From Mastigamoeba balamuthi (lineage: Eukaryota; Evosea; Mastigamoebida; Mastigamoebidae), in the NCBI GenBank assembly GCA_902651635.1, contig CACRSC010001925.1, forward strand, positions 429,498 through 493,497: 64,000 bases of DNA, written 5' to 3'. The translations under genes and the position numbers were made by a program. Below are positions 54,568 to 64,000 of this stretch, piece by piece. Under the pieces are notes generated by a model. That model was not told where the DNA came from and ran no database searches. It saw only the letters and a list, made by a program, of their open reading frames with translations. Position 1 is the first letter of the stretch. Each line of letters begins with the position of its first letter.

Positions 54568-56180
54568 CTACTTCCACAAATCCGAGCCCGGCCCGAAGCA
54601 GTTCCGCATCATCTCCAACGAGCAGCGAATGTGGCCACAATCGTGACTCGGACCAGCCAGATGAGGAACACCAGAGGAAACGACTCCACCTTCCATGGGA
54701 AGTTGATGTAGCTCAGCAGAACGGTCGAGGCGGTCCATGAGGTTGAAGATGAGCTTGTAGAGTGAGACTGGCAGGGGACGATCTGCTGTGCGGTTGTTGA
54801 GGAACGCCTTGAGGCGACCAGCAATCGCCTTTGCCTCAGGGCCTTCGTGGCTCAGCACCCGCTGAATCAACTCGCTCTTCTTCCTGGATACAGTGGCCCC
54901 GAGGTTGTCATGGAGGTGCACTGTGAGCTGCGCACATGTCCACCTCTCAAGCTCTGCAGCACGGCTCGCCCACCACTCGTCATCATTCTCTGAATGTGAG
55001 AATAAGTCACAGGTGAGAGAATGAGAACGAACCAGGAGCAGGATCAGGGAGAGGACGTGGAGGGAGTTCATCTGCTAAGTCATCTGCTGTGTTGTCTGTG
55101 TCGTCCTTGGGCTTGGCCTTCTTCACCTTGGCCTTCTTCAGTAGGTCCAGATCCCGAGTGTCACAGTGCACGATGCACACAACAATCTCCTTCTTCCCAC
55201 CACTCTGTGCGACTCCACATGCACGAGCCAACTTCCTGAGGTCGTTCTCCTCGATCTGGAGCAGCTGGCTGATCGTCTCCTTCGAGAACTTGGGCTCCTG
55301 GCGAGGGGCCACATGGGTTCCGTCCATGAAATACAAACTGATGTTGTAAACAACAGAAACGTCCTTGTAGGCAGACTGAAGCACTGCGCCATGCTAAATG
55401 ATGCGGGACTCGCCCATACTGAGTTTCGCTCTAAGCAACTCTTTGTAGTCACTCTTCAGGGCAGATGCAGTGAAGAGTATGTCTGGATAGTGATGCTGCA
55501 AAGCATCAATCAAGCTGAAGGCCACATCAATAGCCAGGCACACAGGGGTCGGTAGGACACCACTTTGCTGATGGAGCTTGATAGTGTTGCATACAAGCTC
55601 TAGTATGTAGTGTGGTGAGAGCTGCTTGTTGCCAGCCTCGAAAACAGGCATGAGAAAGAGTGGTATCAGCTTCCCAGACACACTGAGAGCACATCACGTA
55701 GACAACGCCCCCCTCTGGGGTCGGCTTGCGAGGCATGATTACCTTGCCCACGAGTTGGCCAGTGTAGCCAATCATACTCTTGTCCAGACAGAGCCAGAGT
55801 ACACCATGAACGTTCCAGAACCACACGTACCCTGCACTAAACAGTTCGGCAAGTCGGAACATGTTCATGTTCTCGAGGTGCAACACGAACTTCTTCCAGG
55901 TGTCTTCATGGACAGGGTGTTCACTGAGGCCAGGATGCCCCTCATACAGCCATAGGTACTCTGTGAACGACGAGGCTGTGGCCGTGCCATTGCCGATGAT
56001 GTGCACAATCATCTTAATGATTTTCCACACCTTACCTGGGGGAACCGTTATCTTGGGGCCATGCGGTCCCTTGCGGGCAGCTTGGGCAAGTGCAAGCCAC
56101 TGCGCCTTGATGTAGTTGAGTACCTCGCTCGGGAGAAGCTGCCAGAACGTATCTGCAGGGTTTGGCTCTTCCCTGCCTGT
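54568..56180 (-). CDS. piggyBac-type transposase gene with host-like introns
   Basis: A DDE_Tnp_1_7 (piggyBac) transposase gene that is open when spliced. Exons (minus) are up to about 56180-55680, 55420-55636, 55033-55383 and 54568-54989. Introns of 43, 36 and 43 nt keep phase, and the last three exons sum to 990 nt. The first catalytic region is clear: WLCLDKSMIGYTGQLVGKV followed by MPRKPTPEGGVVYVM. A second Asp is in AIDVAFS (cf. DNFFTS) and a third candidate in FMDGTHV. Two SAP-like DNA-binding segments follow (LRKLARACGVAQSGGKKE and LERWTCAQLTVHLHDNLG), separated by a Lys/Asp-rich linker. I saw no TTAA-flanked terminal repeats. Intron gain plus added domains suggests a domesticated, host-owned gene rather than a free transposon. 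The 5' end is unresolved; an acceptor near 56180 implies a further upstream exon. Confidence 0.75.
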
Positions 56181-56890
56181 GTGTTTTTTAAAAAGGGCGG
56201 CGGTTGGACAAAACAGTGGCGCACTGGGCAGGAAGGCAGAGCTGGAGCACACATCTTGCAGGATTCGTGAAGAGAGGGATGGCAATATTGTTGGGGTGCA
56301 CAACAGGCTTCAACTCACACAAGGAGACATTGCGCCAACCCTGCTCCTAAACTGACTGAAAAATGTCAATCAAGCCAGGTGGTGGCAGCTCTTGTGTGAC
56401 TTTTGCGGTGGCAGCTTCGGCACTGACACGTGCCTTCTGGTCCTCCATGCTGGCACGATGTGCATTGAGCAGTGACATGACCTCACGGTGTAACATCGCA
56501 CGGTGTGAGCAAAAAAAGACCTCTGTCTGAGATTAACAAATCGTTCTATCTAACAGTTATGCACATGCAGTAAATGACATGATTGATGCGATGTGACATT
56601 GCCATTTTTCTTGGATTGTTTTGCTGAAAAACAATTGGAGTGATGGATTATGCACTTAGCCTGATTTTTTCTAACACCTGAAAAACTCTCTACTTCCCCC
56701 AGCATTCACGGATAATAGTCACACATGTCTGCGGTCCCCCCTTCTGCCCCCCCGCCCCCGCCTGTGCGTGCTGTGCCACCCTTCCCAGCTGCTGCAGCAT
56801 GGCCTTGGAAAGGCGACAGCCTCCACACTCTGGTGTGGGCTGTTGCTGAGTACATGGCTGTACTGTAGCAGCAGCAGTTGTGCAAAGCCA
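56181..56890. other. Probable 5' part of the piggyBac-type gene and spacer
   Basis: The stretch 56181-56300 stays open on the minus strand (for example a start at 56254 giving MCAPALPSCPVRH) and may include the missing first exon. 56300-56890 has no supported feature. Confidence 0.3.
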
Positions 56891-58095
56891 AGCAGGATCT
56901 CGTCTGAGCCAATAGTACAATTTCTACCTTTATAACATGACCCTCGTTGGGATCAAGGACCGTATGGATTGGGACCCCTGTGCCTGTGCGCTTTACCAAG
57001 ACCCCATTGACTCTGGTGACCCTTATGCAATCCTCGCACTCGGATGGCAGTATCTGAGAGCAGATCAATGAGTCTGGACTTGGAAAAGTTGAAGTCCGAG
57101 CGTGTTGATGTGGAACAGCACCTCCTACCTCTCGCCCTCTCCCTTGGTGATTGTGCATGAGAAAAGGATGGTTACTTTTCACCTCTACCAGAGACTGCAT
57201 TGGGAGTATGTTCTTTGTAGTGTCGTTCTCCAAGTGTGTTATGACCATAGCAGTTGACTCCCTTTTCATACCTAACAGAGCAGATCCAGACTTCATTCGA
57301 GGTCCATTTCCCTGTCCATGGTCATGTGGCAGAGGGATATCCATATGTCCTCCGATGTACCCACCTCCCCTGTAGGTGTCACCTGCACTGCCGGAAGTCT
57401 GTGTTGTGCTGCAAGTCGGCTCTCCATGACAGGGACCCCAGCCTTGAAACCTGTTTTCGGCTTCTCGTTCCATGGCTTGGCCTGCATGCCTATTATCGTA
57501 CACATCATGCTTTTCTCCTTCAGTTTCTGTGTCTTGTTGCTTGTTGTTTAGTGCCAGGGAACGGGCAGTTCTTGAAGATGTGTCCCGTTCCCCCACACTG
57601 GTAGCACATAGTTATCAAGGGCTCCAGGCTCGGTGTTGTACCTACTGTGAGCCATGACTGTAACTTCTCCTCCCGATGCTCTCATGCCTTGAGTGTAGCT
57701 GTTGCACTTCTTGTGTTGTTAGTGAGTGTGCTCTCAGTGTAGCTTCTTGACTACCACCTGCATGTAGTCGAAGAGTGCTTTGCAGTTGAAAACCGTGAAT
57801 GGAATAGAAATTCCCTGCAGGATGTTGTTGGGGTCCAGGAAATTGCCATTGCCAATAGGGAATAGTGAGTGTCATCCCCTCGGCCTGCCAGTGCCCTCTT
57901 GCCTGCCACATTGCCATCATCATTGTCATCTAAGTGGGAGGCCTCGTTGTCAGAATCCTTCAGCTCCTTCCTCAGGCTAGCCAACTCCTCCTCGATGTCA
58001 TGTTGCACCTTTCTGAGCTCTGATTTACAACGAGCTCTTTCTGTGGTAAACAACAGTCCCGTTCTCCTTCTGGCGCTGTCTCTATATGTCACTCA
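56890..58095 (-). mobile_element. LTR-retroelement fossil, gag-type region
   Basis: A decayed minus-strand remnant. A CCHC zinc knuckle of retroviral gag type (CYQCGGTGHIFKNCP) is present near 57560-57610. Coiled, charged sequence upstream (58000-58090, with an EEELASLRKELKD helix) and polar sequence downstream fit a gag and early pol region. No LTRs were found. Family (gypsy or copia) is unclear. It is old and broken in several places. Confidence 0.55.
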
Positions 58096-58306
58096 TCTCC
58101 ATTACCCAGCTGTGCACAGTGATTCATGGAGTGAGGGCAGGAGACCCCAATAGGAGTGAAGGAACTCAGAAGTGATGAGGTATTTGTTTTTGATATTCAT
58201 GTGGTAATGAGAGGATGGGGGAGAAATTCCCTTTCATTACTGGTTTTATGGGCCTCCCTGGCATTAAATGTGGACAATTGTGTCAAAAGAACCCCATTTT
58301 TTGCAG

Positions 58307-58941
58307 ATGTGGGTGCCCCTGGAAACGGGGGGTGCTGTCCCAGCAGCACCAATGGATGTTGGTGGTGGCGTAGTTGCCACCATCGTGGACGCCCTGCACA
58401 CTGCCATCCACACAGGGGTCAGCCAAATGACGGTCCGTTTTTCCCCCCTCCCCTGCCCCCTGTTTTTCTTGCAAAAACAAATAGAAAAAACGTCACAGGT
58501 GCAGCTTGCGGAGGAGCTGTGGCTCCAACGCTGGCAGCAGCACACCAACTATAAGTACATAAGGCGTGTGGACAAGGAGTCCCTTCCCCTCCTTCTCCCT
58601 CCTGCCCCTTTCACTTCTCTCCCCTTTTGATTAAACTAACTGAATTTTTGCAGAACAGGACCCCTGAGGCCCCTGAGGCCCCTGAGCAGGAGGAGCAGCA
58701 GGAGGAGCAGCAGGATGAGCACAACATCAACTGGGATGACATCACCATGCTGGCGAGCCTGTGGCCTGAGGATGTGTGGCGCCGTTTCTCTTGGGTTGAG
58801 CCTGCTCCTGCGGTGAGAGGTCAGTGCTACTGGTTACAGGTGCAGGGTAGGCTGTACCGCGAGAGAGAATGCACCAAGGCAGAGACAGGCGAAGCTCACC
58901 AAAGCCTTGCTGTTTGTGTGCTTCATTTCAGCTGGAAATGA
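58307..58941 (+). CDS. Unrecognised three-exon protein whose end lies in an inverted repeat
   Basis: I do not recognise this protein. Exons 58307-58432, 58499-58567 and 58654-58941 are each a multiple of three and give 160 residues. Introns are 66 and 86 nt; the second has a good branch/acceptor (ttaaactaactgaatttttgcag), which argues for a real spliced gene. The product starts MWVPLETGGAVPAAPMDVGG, has a helical centre (VQLAEELWLQRWQQHT), an acidic Pro/Glu/Gln run (PEAPEAPEQEEQQ), and then DITMLASLWPEDVW. From residue about 107 (58781) onward the sequence belongs to the inverted-repeat arm, so the true C-terminus may be different. An acceptor-like ttttttgcag sits directly before the ATG, so a 5' exon may exist. 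Confidence 0.5.
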
Positions 58942-59348
58942 AATGCAATACTACACAAAGAAATGGTCCTCTGACGTAAAAAGCACAGCTTGAGGAATAT
59001 TGAAATTATGGACAGAATATCAGGCGGTTTTACGTTGCTTCGTGCAGGAAGAAAAACCGTTGGTGAATTCAATTTCATTTCTCACTTTTATTGCCGGACT
59101 TTTGGACCTACCGCTAACCGTAGTGGGTTTATGTGTTCAATCTGCAGAAACTGCACGATACTATGCGGTTTGTTTTAAGAATCCTCAACACGAGAAATAG
59201 TAAATCCACACATTGCATTTCAATTTCCCCCTGCACTCTGTTAGAGCATGCGCCGTATTGACCATCGAATGAAGGACATAGCTATCCTCTATTCACTCAC
59301 CTTCCTCGGGGCGTCCACACTTGGAAGAGCATACGAGGTTAACTGCGA
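58781..59348 (+). repeat. Inverted repeat, left arm (568 bp)
   Basis: Reads the same as the reverse complement of 59748-60315 throughout, with no difference that I found and no length change. The inner edge ends directly at an undetermined base (N at 59349). Confidence 0.9.
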
Positions 59349-59349
59349 N

Positions 59350-59827
59350 CTGCATGGAAGCGGGCTCGCACAGGCAGCCCGCAGGACGATCTGGCCCAGA
59401 GGGTACCTGCTCTTGGGCACCTCACTGGCGTGCAACGAGCCAGTCCACGATGCGCACTCGGTCTATATTCAGACGTGTGAGCCGCGGGATGAGGCAACGA
59501 GCAGAGGGCAACCAGAGCAGGTGGGCTTACGGGCTCTGAGCGCCACTCAAACCAATCGGCGCAGTTCCAGAGGTCTTTCGCGTCCCTGCCGAGGCAGATC
59601 CATGACCTGCCGCCATCGTACTCGAAGAATTTGAATGCGTCGACATACGCTATCTGCCAGGACAAACACGTCTTGTTCGCCAGCATGATAGACGGCGCCT
59701 GGCTATCGTACTTGGGCATGTACCAGGTGTACGTTCCGTCCTTGCACTCGCAGTTAACCTCGTATGCTCTTCCAAGTGTGGACGCCCCGAGGAAGGTGAG
59801 TGAATAGAGGATAGCTATGTCCTTCAT
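59350..59827 (-). CDS. Small secreted Cys-containing protein, 3' end cut by the repeat
   Basis: Starts at the ATG at 59827 with a signal peptide (MKDIAILYSLTFLGASTLGRA), then a mature part with regularly placed Cys and aromatic residues: YEVNCECKDGTYTWYMP, NKTCLSWQIAYVD, GRSWICLGRDAKD, NCADWFEW. Exon 1 ends at 59532 (GAGCCC|gtaagc). An acceptor tgaatatag allows exon 2 from about 59468 in the same phase (TECASWTGSLHASEVPKS...), which stays open to the N at 59349. The natural C-terminus is not present. I do not recognise the family. Its promoter and first 25 codons make up the right arm of the inverted repeat. Confidence 0.6.
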
Positions 59828-60315
59828 TCGATGGTCAATACGGCGCATGCTCTAACAGAGTGCAGGGGGAAATTGAAATGCAATGTGTGGATTTACTATT
59901 TCTCGTGTTGAGGATTCTTAAAACAAACCGCATAGTATCGTGCAGTTTCTGCAGATTGAACACATAAACCCACTACGGTTAGCGGTAGGTCCAAAAGTCC
60001 GGCAATAAAAGTGAGAAATGAAATTGAATTCACCAACGGTTTTTCTTCCTGCACGAAGCAACGTAAAACCGCCTGATATTCTGTCCATAATTTCAATATT
60101 CCTCAAGCTGTGCTTTTTACGTCAGAGGACCATTTCTTTGTGTAGTATTGCATTTCATTTCCAGCTGAAATGAAGCACACAAACAGCAAGGCTTTGGTGA
60201 GCTTCGCCTGTCTCTGCCTTGGTGCATTCTCTCTCGCGGTACAGCCTACCCTGCACCTGTAACCAGTAGCACTGACCTCTCACCGCAGGAGCAGGCTCAA
60301 CCCAAGAGAAACGGC
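59748..60315 (-). repeat. Inverted repeat, right arm (568 bp)
   Basis: Mirror of 58781-59348. This arm continues naturally into the secreted-protein coding sequence on its inner side, so it is probably the original and the left arm the copy. Confidence 0.9.
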
Positions 60316-61708
60316 AGCCCCGTGTCTGGTACTGATAAGATCTATGAAGAGCTTCTTCGTCTGTTGGGGTCGTCTCAGACACATATATTCACGCTGGAGT
60401 TTCCTGGTCGTGTGCTCGATCAGGTTCGCTCCTTGACACATCAAAAGTTTTTTGAGTACTTCTAACTACTGGACTCACGCATCACCCCACAAAATCTCTA
60501 CAACATCTCGACAGTGTATTCGACCGAGATCAAAACCCCCGACAGTTGCCGAGGCTGAGTTCCGTCTCACTGATGGGCTTCTTGATGTCGCTCAGATGCG
60601 AGAGGCCTGCACATAATTCCATTTCCAGCCCTTGTGCTAACTGCTCTCACGCCCTCTCACTGGCCCTTATCACATTTTCTTTTGGGGCTGTGCAGATTGT
60701 CAATGTGCCTTCAGGAAAATCGTTCGTTACGAGCAGTACACGGGCGATAAATGACCTGATGCCCAAGTGGGACCAGAACAAGCTCAAGTTTCGCCAGAAC
60801 CAGGAGAAAATCCGCAAATGGCTTCTGACTACGTGGAGCTGGCACAGCAGGCCCTGACGGACCAAGACCCCAGCTGCGAGACGCTGTTTGGCGAGGATCA
60901 CTTCAAGGGCTCATTCTTCCTCAATGATGAGGCAACACTGCAGAAAGGATCAGCCGTGGGAAGCCTGCTGGAGCTGCACCGCATGCTTGTGGCCAATTAC
61001 GAGAAGGCCCGTGTCATGTGGGACATCTGCAGGCTCAAGGTACTACAGAAAAATAGAGTCCGGAAACAGCACTGGGAGGAGCGTGATGACGTCCTGTGTC
61101 GCCTCTCTGTACTAGGGTTTATGGCACAGGAGCGCATCGACAACTATTGGACTGATGTGGTAGTCCGTGGATATCACCACTACGTTAAGGAGGCGCTCTC
61201 ATACCTCGACATCGAGACTGATGCAGAGCTGATTGAAAAGTCCAAGCAAAAGATGCGGCAGAGTGAGACGCTATCGATTGACCAGTCCACCAGCATCTGG
61301 CCTGTCAAGCTCGAGCCTGCCAACTGGGCTGAGCACCTCACCACCCGTTTCACTCCTGAGGACCTCCTGCTCAGCTGGGAGCAGCTCGATGCTCGTGCTG
61401 GCTTCCTCCAGGCCCGCCTCAACTCTCTCGGCCTCCGGAAGTCTCTTGCATCATCTGTCCGCCGAGGTGATGTCGACGAGATGCTCAAGAGGGTCGCCTT
61501 TGCCAAGCAAGCCCTCGACACTGCTCATCTCAACATGCCGCGCCAGTACGGCAGAGCAGTTGGAGAGGCCGCTAAGATTTACCTTGAGCACAAGTACGGT
61601 GTCGGCGTTCCTGCCATAACCCCCACCAGTGACGACGAGTACAAGGAGGCTGAGGAGGCACTGGGCAGTCACCCTATCAAGAAATACAGACGAATTCCAT
61701 TAGTATGA
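60316..61708 (+). CDS. Unrecognised helical protein with upstream spliced exons
   Basis: Not a family I know. The main open frame, 60818-61708 (296 residues from its first ATG), is almost all helical and charged (LQKGSAVGSLLELHRMLVAN, RLSVLGFMAQERIDNYW, LSWEQLDARAGFLQARL), with no membrane segments, Cys pairs or catalytic motifs. Upstream, coding-like exons can be spliced in phase: one ending at 60423 (KIYEELLRLLGSSQTHIF...), 60515-60586 (24 codons) and one from 60696 (IVNVPSGKSFVTSSTRAIND...). The 60696 exon is open in a different frame from 60818 and overlaps it by about 40 nt, so either a further small intron or a frame change lies between. The start of the locus abuts the inverted-repeat arm. 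It could be a host gene or part of an unidentified mobile element. Confidence 0.45.
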
Positions 61709-62143
61709 CAGAGCATGTGGCCATTGGAGATCTGGCCACCCAGTACATCTCAACATCGCGAATTCCGTCTTTTGCTGCCAAACAGTGCAAACTGCGTAAG
61801 TAAACTGCTCCAATTGCGCCATTCTCACATTGCCTCAGCCGAAAACAGGGAGAAATGGGTTGTTGTCATTGACCCAAGCCGTCTTCCCAATAATTGCGAA
61901 GCTGTTGGGATTGATCTCGCGCCGAATGAATACATCGTTGATAACAATGAAGATTATGACATCGTAGCTATGAGGAAGAGGGCACAGAAAAATCACCAAG
62001 TGCTTCTGGCATCGCGTACTCGGGTCAACGGCCACATAGACCGCCGTGCAAACACAGGTGATTGTGTTATCCGTGGCACCCAGGGAAATGAGGGTGTAGG
62101 AGTGTTTAGGGTCTACAAATGCCCTGAGTTTCATGCAACTTAA
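61705..62143 (+). CDS. Unrecognised small protein overlapping the previous stop
   Basis: A two-exon reading frame, 61705-61795 and 61839-62143 (396 nt, 131 residues), with a 43-nt intron that has a perfect donor (gtaagtaa) and acceptor (cctcag). The ATG overlaps the stop of the preceding frame (ATGA). The product includes GDLATQYISTSRIPSF, then ENREKWVVVIDPSRLP and GDCVIRGTQGNEGVGVFRVYK. No family is recognised. A stop-start overlap is unusual for a eukaryotic nuclear gene; the segment could instead be a 3' exon pair of the preceding gene spliced in another way. Confidence 0.35.
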
Positions 62144-64000
62144 AAAGAGAGCACAAACTGATAGAAGCACATCTCGTCAGGAACCCACTGGTTTCTCACA
62201 TGGACCAACGAAATGAACACCATTATCAGTTGCATTTCCGTCTGCCTGCAGCCTGCTTTTTTGTCCATCTCGTCACAGCATTGCATAGCTTTGAAACACC
62301 TCGATAAGAGTAATCACAAACACACTGCGCACATCACCTTCTCCCTCCTTCTCTTTCTCTTTCTCTTCCTCCCCTGCTCTCGCTCTCGCTCCCACTCCTG
62401 CTCTGTCTGATAAATATATCTTCATTAACGGTGATTTTAATACCCCCCTTTAATACCCCCCCCCTCCAGAAACCAAGACAGAGGTTCTGGTGAGCAGAGA
62501 TACATGAAATCCAGCCTGTAATTACTTTTCTCACTATTACCCTTGTCTACAATAATCTACATCATGGGAACGGCAGAGCTGGAATCTAACTATTCTGAAT
62601 TCTGTTATTCTGTCTCATTCCTCTCTCGAAAAATATTCCCCCTCTATTGGCAGTGAGTTCACGTGCCATAAACCCCTCTAGTAACAAAACCATTGATACC
62701 ATGCATCCTCCTAATCACCTACTAGATATTCCGTTGACTATGCAAAACAAGATCACAGTTTTCTGTATTATTTTTGTAGCGTTTCATTTTCCTAGCTAAT
62801 TATGTGTAAAATGAAACAAATTCTGCCCCTTTGAGTGGAAGTGAAATTCGATCTTCCAAAAGAGGTTTTATTGGAACCCTCACTGGAAACGCTAAGAAAT
62901 GATGTCAGGGAACAGTGTCGAATAGTCTATGTTCTTCAGAGAATACTGGTTGAGCTCGATTACCATGTCTTTCATATGTGTTTAAAGATCATTATCTGTC
63001 CTGTCTTCTCATTCCACAGAGCAGCCCACTACTCCTGATTTCGACCTGAGGATGTAAGGAAAATATTGGAATAGAACTATACACTTATCCTGAAGGGGTT
63101 TGCACAGTGGTCCAGCCTGGGGGATTTTCATTTATCAGATATGAGATAAATGTTCTCATAGAGAATTTCTCTCCTTCTGTGGTCTTGATAATTGAAGTCA
63201 GCTAGTAGAACTGGGAACTTCGATGGCTTAATATCAGTTATCTATTTAGAAGAGGCCCACTCTGTGATATCAGAAGCATGATCATGCTCTTCTTTCTCTG
63301 TGCATGCAACACAGGGGGAAAAGCCTCGGGATGAACAACTTCTTCACCCGAATTTAGCAGACATACTTATCAAACACACTCATTTTTGATATACCTCAGT
63401 TATCTACTGCCCAATTTGGTCTGGCTTCTCTCTAATCTGACGAATGGCTGGGCTATTCCCTTAATACTACTTCGATTTCTCGTCCCTGCAAACACTAATT
63501 CCCATAGAGAATGAAGCTCTCCAGTTTACCACTGAGAGATGTCTTTGCCCATTCTGTTTCTGTGCATAAATAGTATTATTAAGTCCTTATATGTGCATGA
63601 GAGTTTGTAGCAGTAAGTGTGAAGCTCTTTTCAGTGCTGAAACTTCGTAACTTCCTTAATTCTATAGATAATCATCACACTGTCTGTACCACATTTCGTG
63701 GAGATTGTTCTTCAGTTTCTTAAACTCAGCAGTAAGGCGAGTTGTGCCATCATCCTCCCGAGATCTGTTACAGTGGAATTTCAGGTAGATCCAGATTTTC
63801 CAGAATTTAATGACAGTGTACAGGTCACACTGAGGATGTGCTATATTTGGTTTCCATCAAGGGGGGTTCAGGAGAGGCGTTTGCACAGAAAACCTATTTG
63901 CCACCATGAGAGACTCACACATAAGTACACACGTGATAAGGAAAAAGATCTGCAGTTGTGGTGCATGGAAGGGAATGTGATATGTCTGAGTACAACCTGA
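62144..64000. other. AT-rich intergenic region
   Basis: No gene is supported. Pyrimidine-rich runs (ctcttctc / ctcgctc) at about 62338-62405 and short AT-rich frames only. Confidence 0.45.

Overview
This window is nuclear DNA from a free-living-type unicellular eukaryote. It has spliceosomal introns, a nuclear-type tRNA-Ser(CGA), CDC25, an EML microtubule-binding protein, an F-box/LRR protein and a Ty3/gypsy chromovirus. Genes are GC-rich and compact, and many gaps between them are AT-rich. Most introns are 35-130 nt and GT-AG, with loose donors such as gtccgt, gtgcgc and gtacgt; at least two of them look like GC-AG. An expansin-like gene, GPI-anchored Cys-rich proteins and a protein of possible ciliary type suggest a wall- or cyst-forming protist that may be flagellated (Amoebozoa or a related group). 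I cannot fix the lineage from the sequence alone.

Layout. 0.8-9.2 kb and 29-36.6 kb hold a surface-glycan modification cluster. It consists of membrane O-acyltransferases of the bacterial OafA/OatA type (Acyltransferase_3 plus an extracytoplasmic SGNH domain) flanking a GT32-type Golgi glycosyltransferase. The right block (acyltransferase / glycosyltransferase / acyltransferase) is intact. The left block is an inverted, partly decayed duplicate, and one further decayed acyltransferase lies at 0.8-3.3 kb. 9.7-10.5 kb is a HAD phosphatase. 11-13.4 kb holds coding-like debris. 14-24.4 kb is a dense run of host genes: an unknown protein, F-box/LRR, a two-unit EML, a NIFK/Nop15-like nucleolar RRM protein, tRNA-Ser, and a small three-exon protein. 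25-27.2 kb holds retroelement fossils.

40-45.6 kb has a putative APC/C-substrate gene (perfect 9-residue D-box, E2F-like upstream sites) interrupted by an assembly gap, a convergent CDC25 phosphatase, and an expansin-like secreted protein. 46.6-51.8 kb is a young, whole-looking Ty3/gypsy element with 160-bp LTRs and a 5-bp target duplication; beside it is a relic of a second expansin 3' end. 52.4-53.9 kb is a GPI-type Cys-rich surface protein. 54.6-56.3 kb is a piggyBac-type transposase gene that carries three host-like short introns and SAP-like segments and stays open when spliced. 56.8-58.1 kb is an LTR-element gag fossil. 58.3-62.1 kb has unrecognised spliced genes around a 568-bp, apparently perfect inverted repeat with an N at its inner edge. 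62.1-64 kb is AT-rich with no gene I can support.

Gene models marked as verified have exon lengths that sum to a multiple of three with matching intron phases. The acyltransferase models also share all six intron positions.
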